DNA of 64,000 nucleotides from Pseudomonas sp. GV071 (GTDB lineage: Bacteria > Pseudomonadota > Gammaproteobacteria > Pseudomonadales > Pseudomonadaceae). The position numbers and the translations under genes were made by a program. The stretch is from positions 186,001-250,000 of the forward strand of contig NZ_QAOJ01000003.1 of assembly GCF_003050835.1 (NCBI RefSeq). Reading direction: 5' to 3'. Positions 48,176 through 58,880 of the stretch are shown one piece after another; position 1 is the first letter of the stretch, and each line of letters opens with the position of its first letter. Below the pieces are notes generated by a model that worked only from the letters and a program-made list of their open reading frames with translations, ran no database searches and was not told the DNA's origin.

Positions 48176-50466
48176 TTTATCAGGTAGCCGTGCGGGCAAT
48201 GTGCGAGTTCACCGCCAAACAGGGCGACCTCGACTTGCGTTTCACCCCCTCGCCCACTGCTCAGGAAGGCATTGCCGGGCACATGAGCGTGGTCGCCCGG
48301 CGTGGCTCGGGTTATATCGCCGAGCTGCCGCTAAGTGGCGAATATGAAGGGCTGCTGGTGCGCGGCCGCGCCGATGGCTACAACCCCGATGACAACCTGC
48401 TGGAAGAAATCAAAACCCACCGCGGCGATATTTCGCGCATTCCGGAAAACCACCGGCTGCTGCATTGGGCGCAGGTGAAGGTCTACGGCGCTCTGCTGTG
48501 CCGCCAATACGAGCTGGAAGAAGTCGACCTCGCGGTGGTGTATTTCAATGTGCTTACCCACAAGGAAACCAGCTTTCGCGAGACCTTCAGCGCCAACGCC
48601 CTGCAGGCGTTCTTCGAGCTGCATTGCCAGCGTTTTATCACTTGGGCCCAGCAGGAACAGGCGCACCGCATCGAGCGGGATACCAGCCTGGAGCAACTGC
48701 GTTTTCCCCACGCGAGCTTTCGCAGCGGCCAACGCCAACTGGCGGAGGCGGTGTACCGCGCCGCCCGCGACGGCCACAGCCTGATGGCGCAGGCCACCAC
48801 CGGTATTGGCAAAACCATTGGCACCCTGTTCCCGCAGCTCAAGGCCTTTTCCGAGCAGAAACTCGACCGGCTGTTTTTCCTCACCGCGAAAACCCCTGGT
48901 CGGCGCCTGGCCCTGGATGCCCTGGAAACCCTGCGCGCCCAGGAGCCGAAAATCGCCCTGCGGGTACTGGAACACGTGGCCCGTGACAAAGCCTGCGAAC
49001 ACCCGGACAAAGCTTGCCACGGCGACTCCTGCCCGCTGGCCAAAGGTTTCTACGATCGCCTGCCGGCCGCGCGCAAAGCGGCGCTGGACAGCCAATGGCT
49101 GAACCAGAACGCCGTGCGCGACGCCGCCCTGGCCCACGGCATCTGCCCCTACTACCTGAGCCAGGAGTTGTGCCGCTGGAGCGACGTGGTGGTGGGCGAC
49201 TACAACTACTACTTCGACATGACTGCCCTGCTCTACGGCCTTACCCAGCTCAACGAGTGGAAGGTCACCCTGCTGGTGGACGAGGCGCACAACCTGGTGG
49301 AGCGCGGCCGTGGCATGTATACCGCCGAGCTGTCGCAGGCGCGTTTCACGACCATGCGCGGCTTGGCGCCCAAGGGCCTGAAGAGTGTGCTGGACCGGGT
49401 CAACCGCCACTGGAACCAGCTGCACCAGGACCAGGAAGCGCTGTACCAGGTGTACCCGGCGGCGCCGGACCTGTTGATCATGGCCCTGCAAAAAGCCGTC
49501 AGCGCGATCACCGACCACCTCACCGACCAGCCCACCGGCAACGAGGCCGAGCTGTTGCACTTCTACCTCGACGCCATGTTGTTCTGCCGCCTGGCCGAGG
49601 TGTTTGGCCCGCACTCGCTGTTCGATATCAGCCGCCACCTGGGCCCGGGCGGCAAATCGCAGTCCACCCTGTGTATTCGCAACGTGGTGCCAGCGCCGTT
49701 CCTTGCTCCACGGCTGGCCGCGGCGCATAGCTGCACGCTGTTCTCGGCCACCTTGAGCCCGGCCAACTATTACGCCGACCTGCTCGGCTTGCCGGAACAA
49801 ACACCGTGGCTGGACGTGGAGTCGCCGTTTCTTGCCGAGCAGTTGCAGGTGCAGGCGGTGAGCAACCTCTCTACCCGCTACGTCGACCGCGAGCGCTCGC
49901 TGGCGCCGATCAGCGCCTTGATGGCCCGCCAGTTCGCCGAGCGGCCGGGCAACTACCTGGCGTTCTTCAGCAGCTACGCCTACCTGGAGCAGGTGCGCGA
50001 CGAGTTCGTCGCCGCCCATCCGCTGGTGCCGATCTGGGTGCAATCACGGCAAATGGACGAAGCCGAGCGCCAACACTTTCTCGAGCGCTTTCAGGAGAGT
50101 GGCCAGGGCATCGGCTTTGCCGTGCTCGGCGGCGCCTTTGGCGAGGGCATCGACTTGCCCGGCAACCGCCTGATCGGCGCCTTTATCGCCACCTTGGGGC
50201 TGCCCCAGATCAACCCGATCAACGAGCAGATCAAGCAGCGCATGCAAGCCATGTTCGGCAGTGGGTACGACTACACCTACCTCTACCCTGGCTTACAGAA
50301 AGTCGTGCAGGCGGCTGGGCGGGTAATCAGGACCCAGCAGGATTCAGGGGTGGTGTATCTGATGGATGACCGCTTCAGTCAGGCGGCGGTACGGCGGTTG
50401 TTGCCGACCTGGTGGGAGGTGGGACGGTGTCGGTTGCCGACGGTGGATGAGACGCTCGCGCCGTAG
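48172..50466 (+). CDS. PD-(D/E)XK nuclease fused to XPD/DinG-type helicase
   Basis: 764 residues, GTG start inside the FAN1 gene. Residues 1-150 contain a PD-(D/E)XK-like fold: RGRADGYN (Asp68) then LLEEIKTHRG (Glu79, Lys81). The helicase core follows: Walker A TTGIGKT (209-215), DEAH at 370-373, and motif VI region AAGRVIRTQQDSG. Four cysteines between them (about 275, 282, 287 and 325 or 334) match an XPD/DinG FeS cluster. So a 5-prime to 3-prime FeS helicase with a nuclease head. The stop TAG is the first bases of a repeat element. Confidence 0.88.
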   Translation: MIYQVAVRAMCEFTAKQGDLDLRFTPSPTAQEGIAGHMSVVARRGSGYIAELPLSGEYEGLLVRGRADGYNPDDNLLEEIKTHRGDISRIPENHRLLHWAQVKVYGALLCRQYELEEVDLAVVYFNVLTHKETSFRETFSANALQAFFELHCQRFITWAQQEQAHRIERDTSLEQLRFPHASFRSGQRQLAEAVYRAARDGHSLMAQATTGIGKTIGTLFPQLKAFSEQKLDRLFFLTAKTPGRRLALDALETLRAQEPKIALRVLEHVARDKACEHPDKACHGDSCPLAKGFYDRLPAARKAALDSQWLNQNAVRDAALAHGICPYYLSQELCRWSDVVVGDYNYYFDMTALLYGLTQLNEWKVTLLVDEAHNLVERGRGMYTAELSQARFTTMRGLAPKGLKSVLDRVNRHWNQLHQDQEALYQVYPAAPDLLIMALQKAVSAITDHLTDQPTGNEAELLHFYLDAMLFCRLAEVFGPHSLFDISRHLGPGGKSQSTLCIRNVVPAPFLAPRLAAAHSCTLFSATLSPANYYADLLGLPEQTPWLDVESPFLAEQLQVQAVSNLSTRYVDRERSLAPISALMARQFAERPGNYLAFFSSYAYLEQVRDEFVAAHPLVPIWVQSRQMDEAERQHFLERFQESGQGIGFAVLGGAFGEGIDLPGNRLIGAFIATLGLPQINPINEQIKQRMQAMFGSGYDYTYLYPGLQKVVQAAGRVIRTQQDSGVVYLMDDRFSQAAVRRLLPTWWEVGRCRLPTVDETLAP

Positions 50467-50665
50467 GTTGGGTTGAGCCGAAGGCGAAGCCCAACGATAC
50501 ACATCAACCAGCCACAACCCCGCCACCAACCAGAGCGCCGGGTTGCCGCGAGCCTCCCAACCGTCCTCCTCACGACCGCGCGGGTCAGGCCTGGCGGCCT
50601 GCCCAGATAGTGCGCCCCAGTGATGACGCAATGTTGGGCTTCACCGGCGGTTCAACCCAACCTAC
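50463..50665. repeat. MITE-like element, 33-bp imperfect terminal inverted repeats
   Basis: Left end GTAGGTTGGGTTGAGCCG.. (50463-50495) and right end ..ACCCAACCTAC (50633-50665) pair with 29 of 33 bases. Internal about 137 bases are GC-rich and non-coding. The left end overlaps the helicase stop codon. No target-site duplication was identified. Confidence 0.75.
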
Positions 50666-50697
50666 CCCTGGCGCACGTCGAGCCGAAGCGTAAGGAA

Positions 50698-51522
50698 TTA
50701 GCCCAGCAACTCGGCAAAGGCTTTGTCTGCTTCCAGCACGGCTGGCAATGCGGCGAACACTACGTCCAGGTCCAGTTCTTCAATCAGCGGCCCGTGCAAC
50801 GACTCCTTGGCTTCGTCGGTGGCGCCGCCATGGGTTTGCACGGCTTCGGCGATCAGCACGGCCTGGGCCAGGGTTTTCGGCAGCGGGTTATCGGCCGGGG
50901 CTTGCGACGGCTTGCCTTGCAGGGCGATAGCGGTCTGGATCAGCTTGGGCAACTGCCAACGGCGGGCCAATTCGGCGCCCACTTCCGGATAACCAAAACC
51001 CAGTTGCAGGGTTTCGTTAGCGGCGCGGCCGGCGGCGTTGCCGTGTTTGCTGGCATTCAACTTCGGCGCGTACTGTGGCGCCCCCGTCTGAATCAGCAGC
51101 TCACCGATGTTGTGCATCATGCCGCAGGTGAACGCGGTGTCGGCGTCCCGGCCGGCCTGCTTGGCCAGCAGGCGGCTGATACTGGCGACCTGAAAGCTGT
51201 GAATCCAGAAACCCTTGAGGTCGAAACTGGCGTCAGCCTTGAACGCGCCGGTCACCGCTGAGGCCATCACCAGGGTGCGCAAGGTATTGAAACCCAGGCG
51301 CGAAGCGGCGTCTTCAATGCTGGTGGATTCGCGGGCGCCGCGGTAGCGCGAGGAGTTGGCCAGGCGCAACACCTTGGCGGCGATCACCGGGTCCTTCGAG
51401 ATATTGCGCGCCACGGCGTCCAGGCTGGACGAGGGGCTATCGAATTGCTGAATCAGTTCCAAGGCCACCTTGGGGATGCTGGGCAAGGCATGCAGGTCGG
51501 CGAACAGTGTTTCTATATCCAT
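50698..51522 (-). CDS. HDOD-domain protein
   Basis: 274 residues beginning MDIETLFADLHALPSIPKVA, and LLAKQAGRDADTAFTCGMMHNIGELL in the HD-like core (about 95-200). HDOD proteins are HD-GYP-like but usually lack the catalytic metal residues; here H-N-I-G replaces HD-x-G. They act in signalling, often in motility, biofilm or DNA-damage responses. Start at ATG 51522 with GAGTGAG upstream. Single gene, near the helicase 3-prime end but on the other strand. Confidence 0.87.
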   Translation of the reverse strand: MDIETLFADLHALPSIPKVALELIQQFDSPSSSLDAVARNISKDPVIAAKVLRLANSSRYRGARESTSIEDAASRLGFNTLRTLVMASAVTGAFKADASFDLKGFWIHSFQVASISRLLAKQAGRDADTAFTCGMMHNIGELLIQTGAPQYAPKLNASKHGNAAGRAANETLQLGFGYPEVGAELARRWQLPKLIQTAIALQGKPSQAPADNPLPKTLAQAVLIAEAVQTHGGATDEAKESLHGPLIEELDLDVVFAALPAVLEADKAFAELLG

Positions 51523-51637
51523 GAGCTCACTCTCGGTTGAACGGCTTGTTAGGAAATCATAGGCAACTTTTTTCAGCGCACCGCAACACCTTGGTGTGTG
51601 CCCCACCGTTGAAACTAGCAACTGCCCGTGACCGGCG

Positions 51638-52522
51638 CTAACGCTGAATGCGAAAGCCCTTGGGCGACAGGCCCGTGCCGCGCTTGAAGAACCGCGAAAA
51701 GTAGGCGGGATCGGAAAAGCCCAGGCTGTCAGATACCTGATTAACGGTCATGGCGCTGTACACCAGACAGCGTTTGGCTTCTAAAAGTAGCCGCTGATTG
51801 ATCATCTGCAACGCCGACTGCCCGGCCAGGCGCCGGCACAAGGCATTCAGATGGGCGGCGCTGATGCTCAGGGCGTTGGCGTAATGCTCAATCGGCAAGT
51901 GCTGGCGATAGTGGCTTTCCAGCAGGCGGGTGAAGGCGTCCACATGCTCACGCCCACGGTCCGGGCCCTGGGCCTGGGATTGCGCCTCGGCACGGCGGCT
52001 GAGGGACACCAGCAACACACTGATCAGCGACTGCAGCATCAGGTCGCGGCCGCTCTGCTGCTGGTCGTACTCGGCGGCAATCGACTCGAACAGCGCATCC
52101 AGGTAGCGCCCTTCACTACCGATGGACCTCTCAATGGAAAAGCACGCCGGCGTGCGCAGCACCTGGCTGTCCAGCGTGGCGCCGAGCTGTTCGGCCAGCG
52201 GCTGGGCCAGGCTGAGGATGTAGCCCTGCACGTCGTCGGAAAAGCGAAAACCGTGCACACACAGCGCGGGTACCACCTGCAAGGAACTGCTGCGGACCTC
52301 GGTCAGTACGTCCTCGACCTGCAGTTGCGCCTGCCCGGACTGCACATATAGCAACTGCACCAGATCACTGTGGCGGTGCGGTTTGATCTGCCAATGGTGC
52401 AAGCGGCTGCGTTCGGGAATTGACTCGCAATGGATCAGGTCCGGCATCGGCCAGGCACCGGTCTCGCCATAGAGTTTGAACACCGGAACCGGATTTTCTG
52501 TGTGTTTGAGCACCGCCACCAT
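51638..52522 (-). CDS. pobR: AraC-family regulator PobR
   Basis: About 294 residues. N-terminal cupin-like ligand domain (PVPVFKLYGETGAWPMPDLI; LHHWQIKPHRHSDLVQLLYV) and C-terminal AraC DNA-binding domain with two HTH (LPIEHYANALSISAAHLNAL; VNQVSDSLGFSDPAYFSRFF). Divergent from pobA across 114 bases, it is the expected activator of pobA in response to 4-hydroxybenzoate. Start not certain; ATG 52522 has a weak SD. Confidence 0.9.
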   Translation of the reverse strand: MVAVLKHTENPVPVFKLYGETGAWPMPDLIHCESIPERSRLHHWQIKPHRHSDLVQLLYVQSGQAQLQVEDVLTEVRSSSLQVVPALCVHGFRFSDDVQGYILSLAQPLAEQLGATLDSQVLRTPACFSIERSIGSEGRYLDALFESIAAEYDQQQSGRDLMLQSLISVLLVSLSRRAEAQSQAQGPDRGREHVDAFTRLLESHYRQHLPIEHYANALSISAAHLNALCRRLAGQSALQMINQRLLLEAKRCLVYSAMTVNQVSDSLGFSDPAYFSRFFKRGTGLSPKGFRIQR

Positions 52523-52609
52523 CCACGAAAAGTGCAAGAAAGCTGTTCGATATTGCCTTCTAAGCCGGCCTTTAACCACAAAAAATACAGGCGTTATAAA
52601 AACAACTAA

Positions 52610-53821
<1,212 letters not shown>

Positions 53822-53826
53822 CGGCT

Positions 53827-53900
53827 TTTGTAGGGTGTGCTCCGCGCACCAAACGATCTTCCCGATATCGCAACGGTGCGCACAGCACACCCTACAAGAG
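53827..53900. repeat. TAGGGTGTGC-type palindrome, copy 1
   Basis: TTTTGTAGGGTGTGC at the left and GCACACCCTACAAGA at the right around about 45 bases that also pair in part (GCGCACC/GGTGCGC). Between convergent pobA and ercS. Copies 2 and 3 are at 56844 and 60324. Confidence 0.9.
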
Positions 53901-53911
53901 CTCGTTCGTTG

Positions 53912-55597
53912 TTACCGCAACAACTGACTCAACACCGCCCGCAACTTGCCAGGCTTCACCGGTTTGTTCAGCAACGGCGCGCCCAGCGCTTGCAGCTCTT
54001 GCCGGCACCGATTACTGCGGTCGGCGGTAATCATCACCGCCGGAATCGCCAACCCAAAATGCTCGCGCAAGTGCTGCACCACCTGGCACCCGGTGATGCC
54101 GTGATCAAGGTGGAAGTCAGCCAGAATCAACTCCGGCGCCTGCCCTTGCAGCACCTGCAAGGCCGCCTCCTGGTCCGTGGCGGTGAGCACCTCACAACCC
54201 CATTGGCCGAGTAACGCGGCCATACTGTCGAGAATGCTCACTTCGTTATCCAGCACCAGCAAACGCCGGCCCGGCAGCGGGTTGCCGATCACCGCCTGGG
54301 GTTTTGCCGCCAGCGTCGGGGTTGGTACCTCAAGGCTCAACGGCACTTCAATACTGAACACCGAACCGCGCCCCGGCTTCGAGCGCACCTGCACGGCACA
54401 GCCCAGAATGGCGGCAATCCGCTCGACAATCGCCAGCCCCAGCCCCACCCCTTTGCGGTCAGCCGCGCGGCCGACATCCAGCTGATTGAACTCCAGAAAG
54501 ATCGCCGACAGTTGATCCGCCGCGATCCCCCGCCCGCTGTCCCACACCTCGATAAACAAGCGCTCGCCGCGCCGCCGCGCGCCCAGCAGCACGCCGCCCT
54601 GGCTGGTGTAGCGGCAAGCATTGCTGAGGAGGTTGCGCAGAATACGGGTGAGCAAACGCAGGTCGGTGTGGATCGCGTAGTTGGCAATCCGCGTGCGCAA
54701 GGTCAGCCCCGCCGCTGCCGCTACCGATTGGAATTCCGAAGCCAGCGGCGCCAGCACTTCGTCCAGGCGGTACACATCGATATCCGGTTTGATCGCGGCC
54801 TGGTCCAGCTTAGAAATATCCAGCAGGTCGGTGAGCAAATCTTCGGCGCCTTCCAGCGCCTGATGGGTGCGCTCCACCAATAAGCTTTCCGCCGCAGGCA
54901 AATGCCGTTCGCGCAGGGTCGAGACCAACAACCGCGCCGCATTCAGCGGCTGCAGCAGGTCGTGGCTGGCAGCGGCCAGGTATTTGTCTTTGCTCAGGTT
55001 GGCGGCCTGCGCCACATCGCGGGCTTCGCGCAGTTGTTGGTTGAGGGTTTGCAACTGCTCGGTGCGGCTGGCGACGCGCTGCTCCAATTCATCATTGAGA
55101 GCCTGCAAGCGCTGCTGGGCCTGGATGCGTTCGGTGATGTCAGCGACAAAGCCCTCCACCAACCCTTCTTCATCCGGCTTGAGCAACAGGTTCATCAGCA
55201 CATCGACATGGCTGCCATCCTTGCGCCGCAGCTGGGTGATATAGCCAAACAGGCCGCCATCCAGCCGCAACCGTTCACGGATAAGCAGCAACTCCGCCTC
55301 GCCGCCCATAAACAGGTGGCTGGCCATGTCGGTGAGGCTCCACAGCACCTGCTGTGGATCGTCGTAACCGAGCATCCGCGCCAACGCCGGGTTGGCGGCG
55401 CGCAAGCCCTCGTGCAGGCTGGCCTGGAAGATGCCGTGCACCGCGTGTTCGAACAACCATTTGTAGCGATTGCGCTCGGTCTCCAGCTCTTCCAGGCGCG
55501 TCAGCAGTTCCGGGTAATGGCTTTTGCGCGCCGACTGGCTGCCCAGGCCGAGCAGGCCGGCCAGGGCTTTCTGCTGTTCCTCAGAGGGCCTCGCCAT
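53912..55597 (-). CDS. ercS: hybrid sensor histidine kinase ErcS
   Basis: 561 residues, cytoplasmic. PAS domain about 30-160 (WLFEHAVHGIFQASLHEG), a coiled coil, HisKA with His212 (AAASHDLLQPLNAARLL), HATPase (NLLSNACRYTSQGGV; GVGLGLAIVERIA), and a C-terminal receiver domain with Asp494 (LILADFHLDHG). It precedes ercA... its start overlaps the ercA stop by 17 bases. In P. aeruginosa ErcS-type kinases act in the hierarchy controlling ethanol oxidation (exaAB, PQQ). Hence likely in the same signalling here. Confidence 0.88.
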   Translation of the reverse strand: MARPSEEQQKALAGLLGLGSQSARKSHYPELLTRLEELETERNRYKWLFEHAVHGIFQASLHEGLRAANPALARMLGYDDPQQVLWSLTDMASHLFMGGEAELLLIRERLRLDGGLFGYITQLRRKDGSHVDVLMNLLLKPDEEGLVEGFVADITERIQAQQRLQALNDELEQRVASRTEQLQTLNQQLREARDVAQAANLSKDKYLAAASHDLLQPLNAARLLVSTLRERHLPAAESLLVERTHQALEGAEDLLTDLLDISKLDQAAIKPDIDVYRLDEVLAPLASEFQSVAAAAGLTLRTRIANYAIHTDLRLLTRILRNLLSNACRYTSQGGVLLGARRRGERLFIEVWDSGRGIAADQLSAIFLEFNQLDVGRAADRKGVGLGLAIVERIAAILGCAVQVRSKPGRGSVFSIEVPLSLEVPTPTLAAKPQAVIGNPLPGRRLLVLDNEVSILDSMAALLGQWGCEVLTATDQEAALQVLQGQAPELILADFHLDHGITGCQVVQHLREHFGLAIPAVMITADRSNRCRQELQALGAPLLNKPVKPGKLRAVLSQLLR

Positions 55598-56744
55598 ACA
55601 CGACCTCGACGTCCCGCTGGCTTGACTCGCGGGGGTTGGTAAGGATGCACGGGTCGCCCATGGCGTGCTGCGACAGGAACGGAATATCCGAGGTGCCGAC
55701 GCCGTGCAGGCTCAGGGTTTCATGGAAACCGACTGCGTGTTTGAGGGCAATCAGGTGCTCGACCAGACGCTGACGGATCTGGTTGTGATTGAGCCCGCGG
55801 CAGTCGATGCCCAGGGTTTCGGCAATCACCTTGAATCGCTCCGGCGCGGCGCTGTAATTAAATGCCACCACATGCTCGACCAGCACCGCATTGCACAGGC
55901 CATGGGGCAGGTCGAGAAAGCCGCCGAGGCTATGGGACATGGCGTGCACCGCACCGAGAATGGCATTGGAGAACGCCAACCCGGCCTGCATGCTGCCGAG
56001 CATGATTTTTTCGCGCAGGGCAATGTCCTGCGGGTTGGCGATCATCTGCACCAGGTTGCCATTGATCAGGCGCATGGCCTCCAGGGCATGGGGGTCGGTG
56101 ATCGGGCCGTGGCCGGTGGAGACGAACGCCTCGATGGCATGCACCAGTGCGTCGATGCCGGTACAGGCGGACAGGAAGGGGTCCATGCTCGCCGTGGTTT
56201 CCGGGTCGATCAGCGACACATCGGGCACTACCGCCTTGCTGACGATGGAGAATTTCATCCGTTCCTGCTGGTTGGAGATGATCACGAACTGCGAGACATC
56301 CGCCGAGGTGCCGGCGGTGGTGGGGATCAGAATCAGTGGCGGGCTGGGCACGCGGATGGTGTCCACCCCTTCGAACTCGAGAATGCTGCGCCCGTGCGCC
56401 ACGACAATGCCGATGCCCTTGGCGCAATCCATCGGGCTGCCGCCGCCGACGGCGACGATGACGTTGCAATTGTTCTCGCGGTACACCTCGGCGCCGCGCA
56501 TCACTTCCTCCACGCGCGGGTTAGGCGAGACCTCGGTGTACAGGCAATAGGCAATGTTTTGCGCCTGCAGGCTGGCTTCGATATCGGCCACCCAACCGGC
56601 GGCGAGTACGCCGGGGTCGGACACCACCAGCACCTTGCGCGCGCCAAAATTGGCGGCAAAGTTGGCGACATGGTGCCGGCAGCCGGCACCGAAGACGATT
56701 TCCGGGGAAACGAATTTACGCAAAAGGCTGAGATCGTGGCTCAT
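55581..56744 (-). CDS. ercA: iron-containing alcohol dehydrogenase-like ErcA
   Basis: 387 residues of the group III metal-dependent ADH family. NAD-binding GGGSPMDCAKG, metal ligands in PLILIPTTAGTSAD region and HAMSHSLGGFLDLPHGLCNAV (His residues). In P. aeruginosa ErcA is an ADH-like regulator in the PQQ/ethanol-oxidation cluster rather than a main catabolic enzyme. Followed by ercS with an overlap. Starts about 180 bases beyond the pqqH 3-prime end, with an inverted repeat between. Confidence 0.9.
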   Translation of the reverse strand: MSHDLSLLRKFVSPEIVFGAGCRHHVANFAANFGARKVLVVSDPGVLAAGWVADIEASLQAQNIAYCLYTEVSPNPRVEEVMRGAEVYRENNCNVIVAVGGGSPMDCAKGIGIVVAHGRSILEFEGVDTIRVPSPPLILIPTTAGTSADVSQFVIISNQQERMKFSIVSKAVVPDVSLIDPETTASMDPFLSACTGIDALVHAIEAFVSTGHGPITDPHALEAMRLINGNLVQMIANPQDIALREKIMLGSMQAGLAFSNAILGAVHAMSHSLGGFLDLPHGLCNAVLVEHVVAFNYSAAPERFKVIAETLGIDCRGLNHNQIRQRLVEHLIALKHAVGFHETLSLHGVGTSDIPFLSQHAMGDPCILTNPRESSQRDVEVVYGEAL

Positions 56745-56843
56745 CGCGGGGCCTGGTGTTTTTTTGTTATGAGTGGGGTGGAGGCTACTGGAATGGCGGG
56801 GTATTGCAATGCGACGTTAGGGTAGAGCTCAGGTGGCGCAATG

Positions 56844-56920
56844 CTTTTGTAGGGTGTGCTATGGGCACCAAGCGATTGCCCGGCAACCGCAACGGTGCGC
56901 ATAGCACACCCTACCAAAAG
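56844..56920. repeat. TAGGGTGTGC-type palindrome, copy 2
   Basis: TTTTGTAGGGTGTGCT at the left and AGCACACCCTACCAAAA at the right, with GGGCACC/GGTGCGC inner arms. Lies between ercA and the pqqH 3-prime end. Confidence 0.9.
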
Positions 56921-56924
56921 GCCG

Positions 56925-58781
56925 CTAGAGCAACCGCCGATAAAACCCCAACTCCAGCTCCAGCACCTCTTGCAGGTGCTCGGCCCGGCGAAACCCATGC
57001 CCCTCATCCGGGTAAAAATGCTGCTCCACCTCAACCCCTTGCGCCTGTAATGCCGCCACCATACTGGCCGTCTGTTCCGGCAACACCACCGCGTCCCGCC
57101 CGCCCTGGAAAAAGATCACCGGTGCGGTAATCCGACTGGCATGAAACAACGGCGTGCGCGCCTCATAACGCTCGGCGTCGGTAATCGGGCTACCAATCAA
57201 CCAATCCAGATAATCGCCCTCGAACTTATGCGTCACCCGCCGCAACGCCAGCGGGTCGCTTACGCCATACAAACTCGCGCCACCGCGAAACACCGAATGA
57301 AAGGCCAAGGCACATAACGCCGTGTAGCCACCGGCACTACCACCGCGAATAAACGCCCGCTGAGGATCGATGCGTCCAGCCCCCGCCAGGTGCGCAACAA
57401 CCGCTACTGCGTCTTGCACATCCACCACGCCCCACTGCCCTTCCAAGCGTTGCCGGTAGGCGCGGCCAAAGCCGCTGCTGCCGCGGTAGTTGAGGTCGGC
57501 GACGGCAAAACCACGTTGGGTCCAGAACTGGATGCGCGGGTCGAACACCGGGTAGCACGCGGACGTCGGCCCACCGTGCAGAAACACCACCAGCGGCGGT
57601 TGCTCGGCGAGCGTGGAAGCCCGTGGCGGGGCGTAGAAAAAACCATGGGCGCGCTCGCCATTGCTGCGGTAGTCGAGGGCTTCTGGCAGCGCTACCTGAT
57701 CGGCCGCCAGCGGCTGCTCACCGCCTGCCAACACCTGCACCTGGGCATCGCCACGGCGGATCGCCAGAATCGCCGACAGGCCGTTTGGCGCCTCTGCGAT
57801 GCAGTAGAAAAAATCGCTGTCGACCGCCAACGCGCGAAAGCGGCTGTAGTCGGTGGCCAGCGGCTGCTCGACACCTGCCGCCGACTGCGTCAGCAACTCA
57901 CCCCAGCCATTGACCAGGCGAGTGAGCAACAAGCCGCCGCCGTGCAGCGGCAAATAACTGCACGAACCCAACTGCCAGGGCGCGCTGGCGTGGTCGGCCT
58001 CGACACCGTGGGGCAGGCGCTGCCAGTAGCCGTCCACCTCACCCCACGGCTGCCACCAACCGTCACGGTCGCTGAGGCAGATCAACCGGCCTTCGCCATC
58101 GAAGCGCGGTTGTTGCAGGGACTCTTCACTATTGCCGCCGGCCACCACTTTCAGCAACGGCCAGTGCCCCCGACTGTCGCGGCGCGCGCTGCACAATCGG
58201 GTCTGGGTCCAGGGCTGCGCCGGGCGGTCCCATTCGATCCAGGCCAGGCGCTGGCCATCGTCGCTGAGCACCGGCGAGGTGTAGAAGTCGGCGCCTTCGG
58301 CCAATACCGTGCGTTGCCCGGTCGCCAGGGCGATGCTCACCAGCCGATTGCGCACGCGCCCCTGGCCGTGGCATTCCTCGACCGCGATCAGCGCCTGTGC
58401 CAGCCGGTCGAAGTGCAGGTCGCCGTAGCGGCACTGCAGGCTTTCGCCCAGGCGCTGCACACTGCCGTCGTCGAGTTGTTGCAGGTAGAGCTGCTGGTCG
58501 CTGTCGTTGACAAAGCCCACGCCGTGCTCGGTGAGGCAAAACACGCCGCCGCCGTACTCATGCACGCGGCTGCGCATGGACAAGTGCGCCGGGGTCAGGC
58601 ACTGCGCCTGTTCGGCGTGCCAGCGCCAGAGGGTATTGCGGCCGTCCTGCGGGTTGAACTCAACCCAGAACAAACCCTGAGCGTTGACCTTGAGCTCGGC
58701 AAAGTCGCGGCTGGCCGAGGCCGCTTGCCGGGCCGACCAGGCGCTGGGGAAAAAACCATAACGCGCAGAGCTGTCGTGCAT
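56925..58781 (-). CDS. pqqH: S9 prolyl-oligopeptidase-family protein PqqH
   Basis: 618 residues: seven-bladed propeller (about 20-370) then alpha/beta hydrolase with Ser482 (RGGSAGGY), Asp563 (GGRDAVV) and His595 (DEGHGF), so catalytically complete. Known as PqqH at the end of Pseudomonas pqq operons, where it may mature PqqA or related peptides; its exact role is unsettled. Start at ATG 58781 in front of MHDSSARYGFF. It begins 99 bases after pqqE. Confidence 0.88.
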   Translation of the reverse strand: MHDSSARYGFFPSAWSARQAASASRDFAELKVNAQGLFWVEFNPQDGRNTLWRWHAEQAQCLTPAHLSMRSRVHEYGGGVFCLTEHGVGFVNDSDQQLYLQQLDDGSVQRLGESLQCRYGDLHFDRLAQALIAVEECHGQGRVRNRLVSIALATGQRTVLAEGADFYTSPVLSDDGQRLAWIEWDRPAQPWTQTRLCSARRDSRGHWPLLKVVAGGNSEESLQQPRFDGEGRLICLSDRDGWWQPWGEVDGYWQRLPHGVEADHASAPWQLGSCSYLPLHGGGLLLTRLVNGWGELLTQSAAGVEQPLATDYSRFRALAVDSDFFYCIAEAPNGLSAILAIRRGDAQVQVLAGGEQPLAADQVALPEALDYRSNGERAHGFFYAPPRASTLAEQPPLVVFLHGGPTSACYPVFDPRIQFWTQRGFAVADLNYRGSSGFGRAYRQRLEGQWGVVDVQDAVAVVAHLAGAGRIDPQRAFIRGGSAGGYTALCALAFHSVFRGGASLYGVSDPLALRRVTHKFEGDYLDWLIGSPITDAERYEARTPLFHASRITAPVIFFQGGRDAVVLPEQTASMVAALQAQGVEVEQHFYPDEGHGFRRAEHLQEVLELELGFYRRLL

Positions 58782-58880
58782 GGGAGAAGGCTCACCTGGA
58801 TGCGTTAGACCACTGCAGGCGGTACCGCTGATAAGCCGGTCCACGGTCAGCGCGAAAGAGTACGCCTCTCTCACCAACGA

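Noticed and set aside
53912..53912. possible missing gap gene between pobA and ercS
   Set aside because: The 90-base gap is filled by a palindromic repeat.
57390..58808. 472-codon plus-strand open frame over pqqH
   Set aside because: Antisense shadow; pqqH has a full catalytic triad and proper start.
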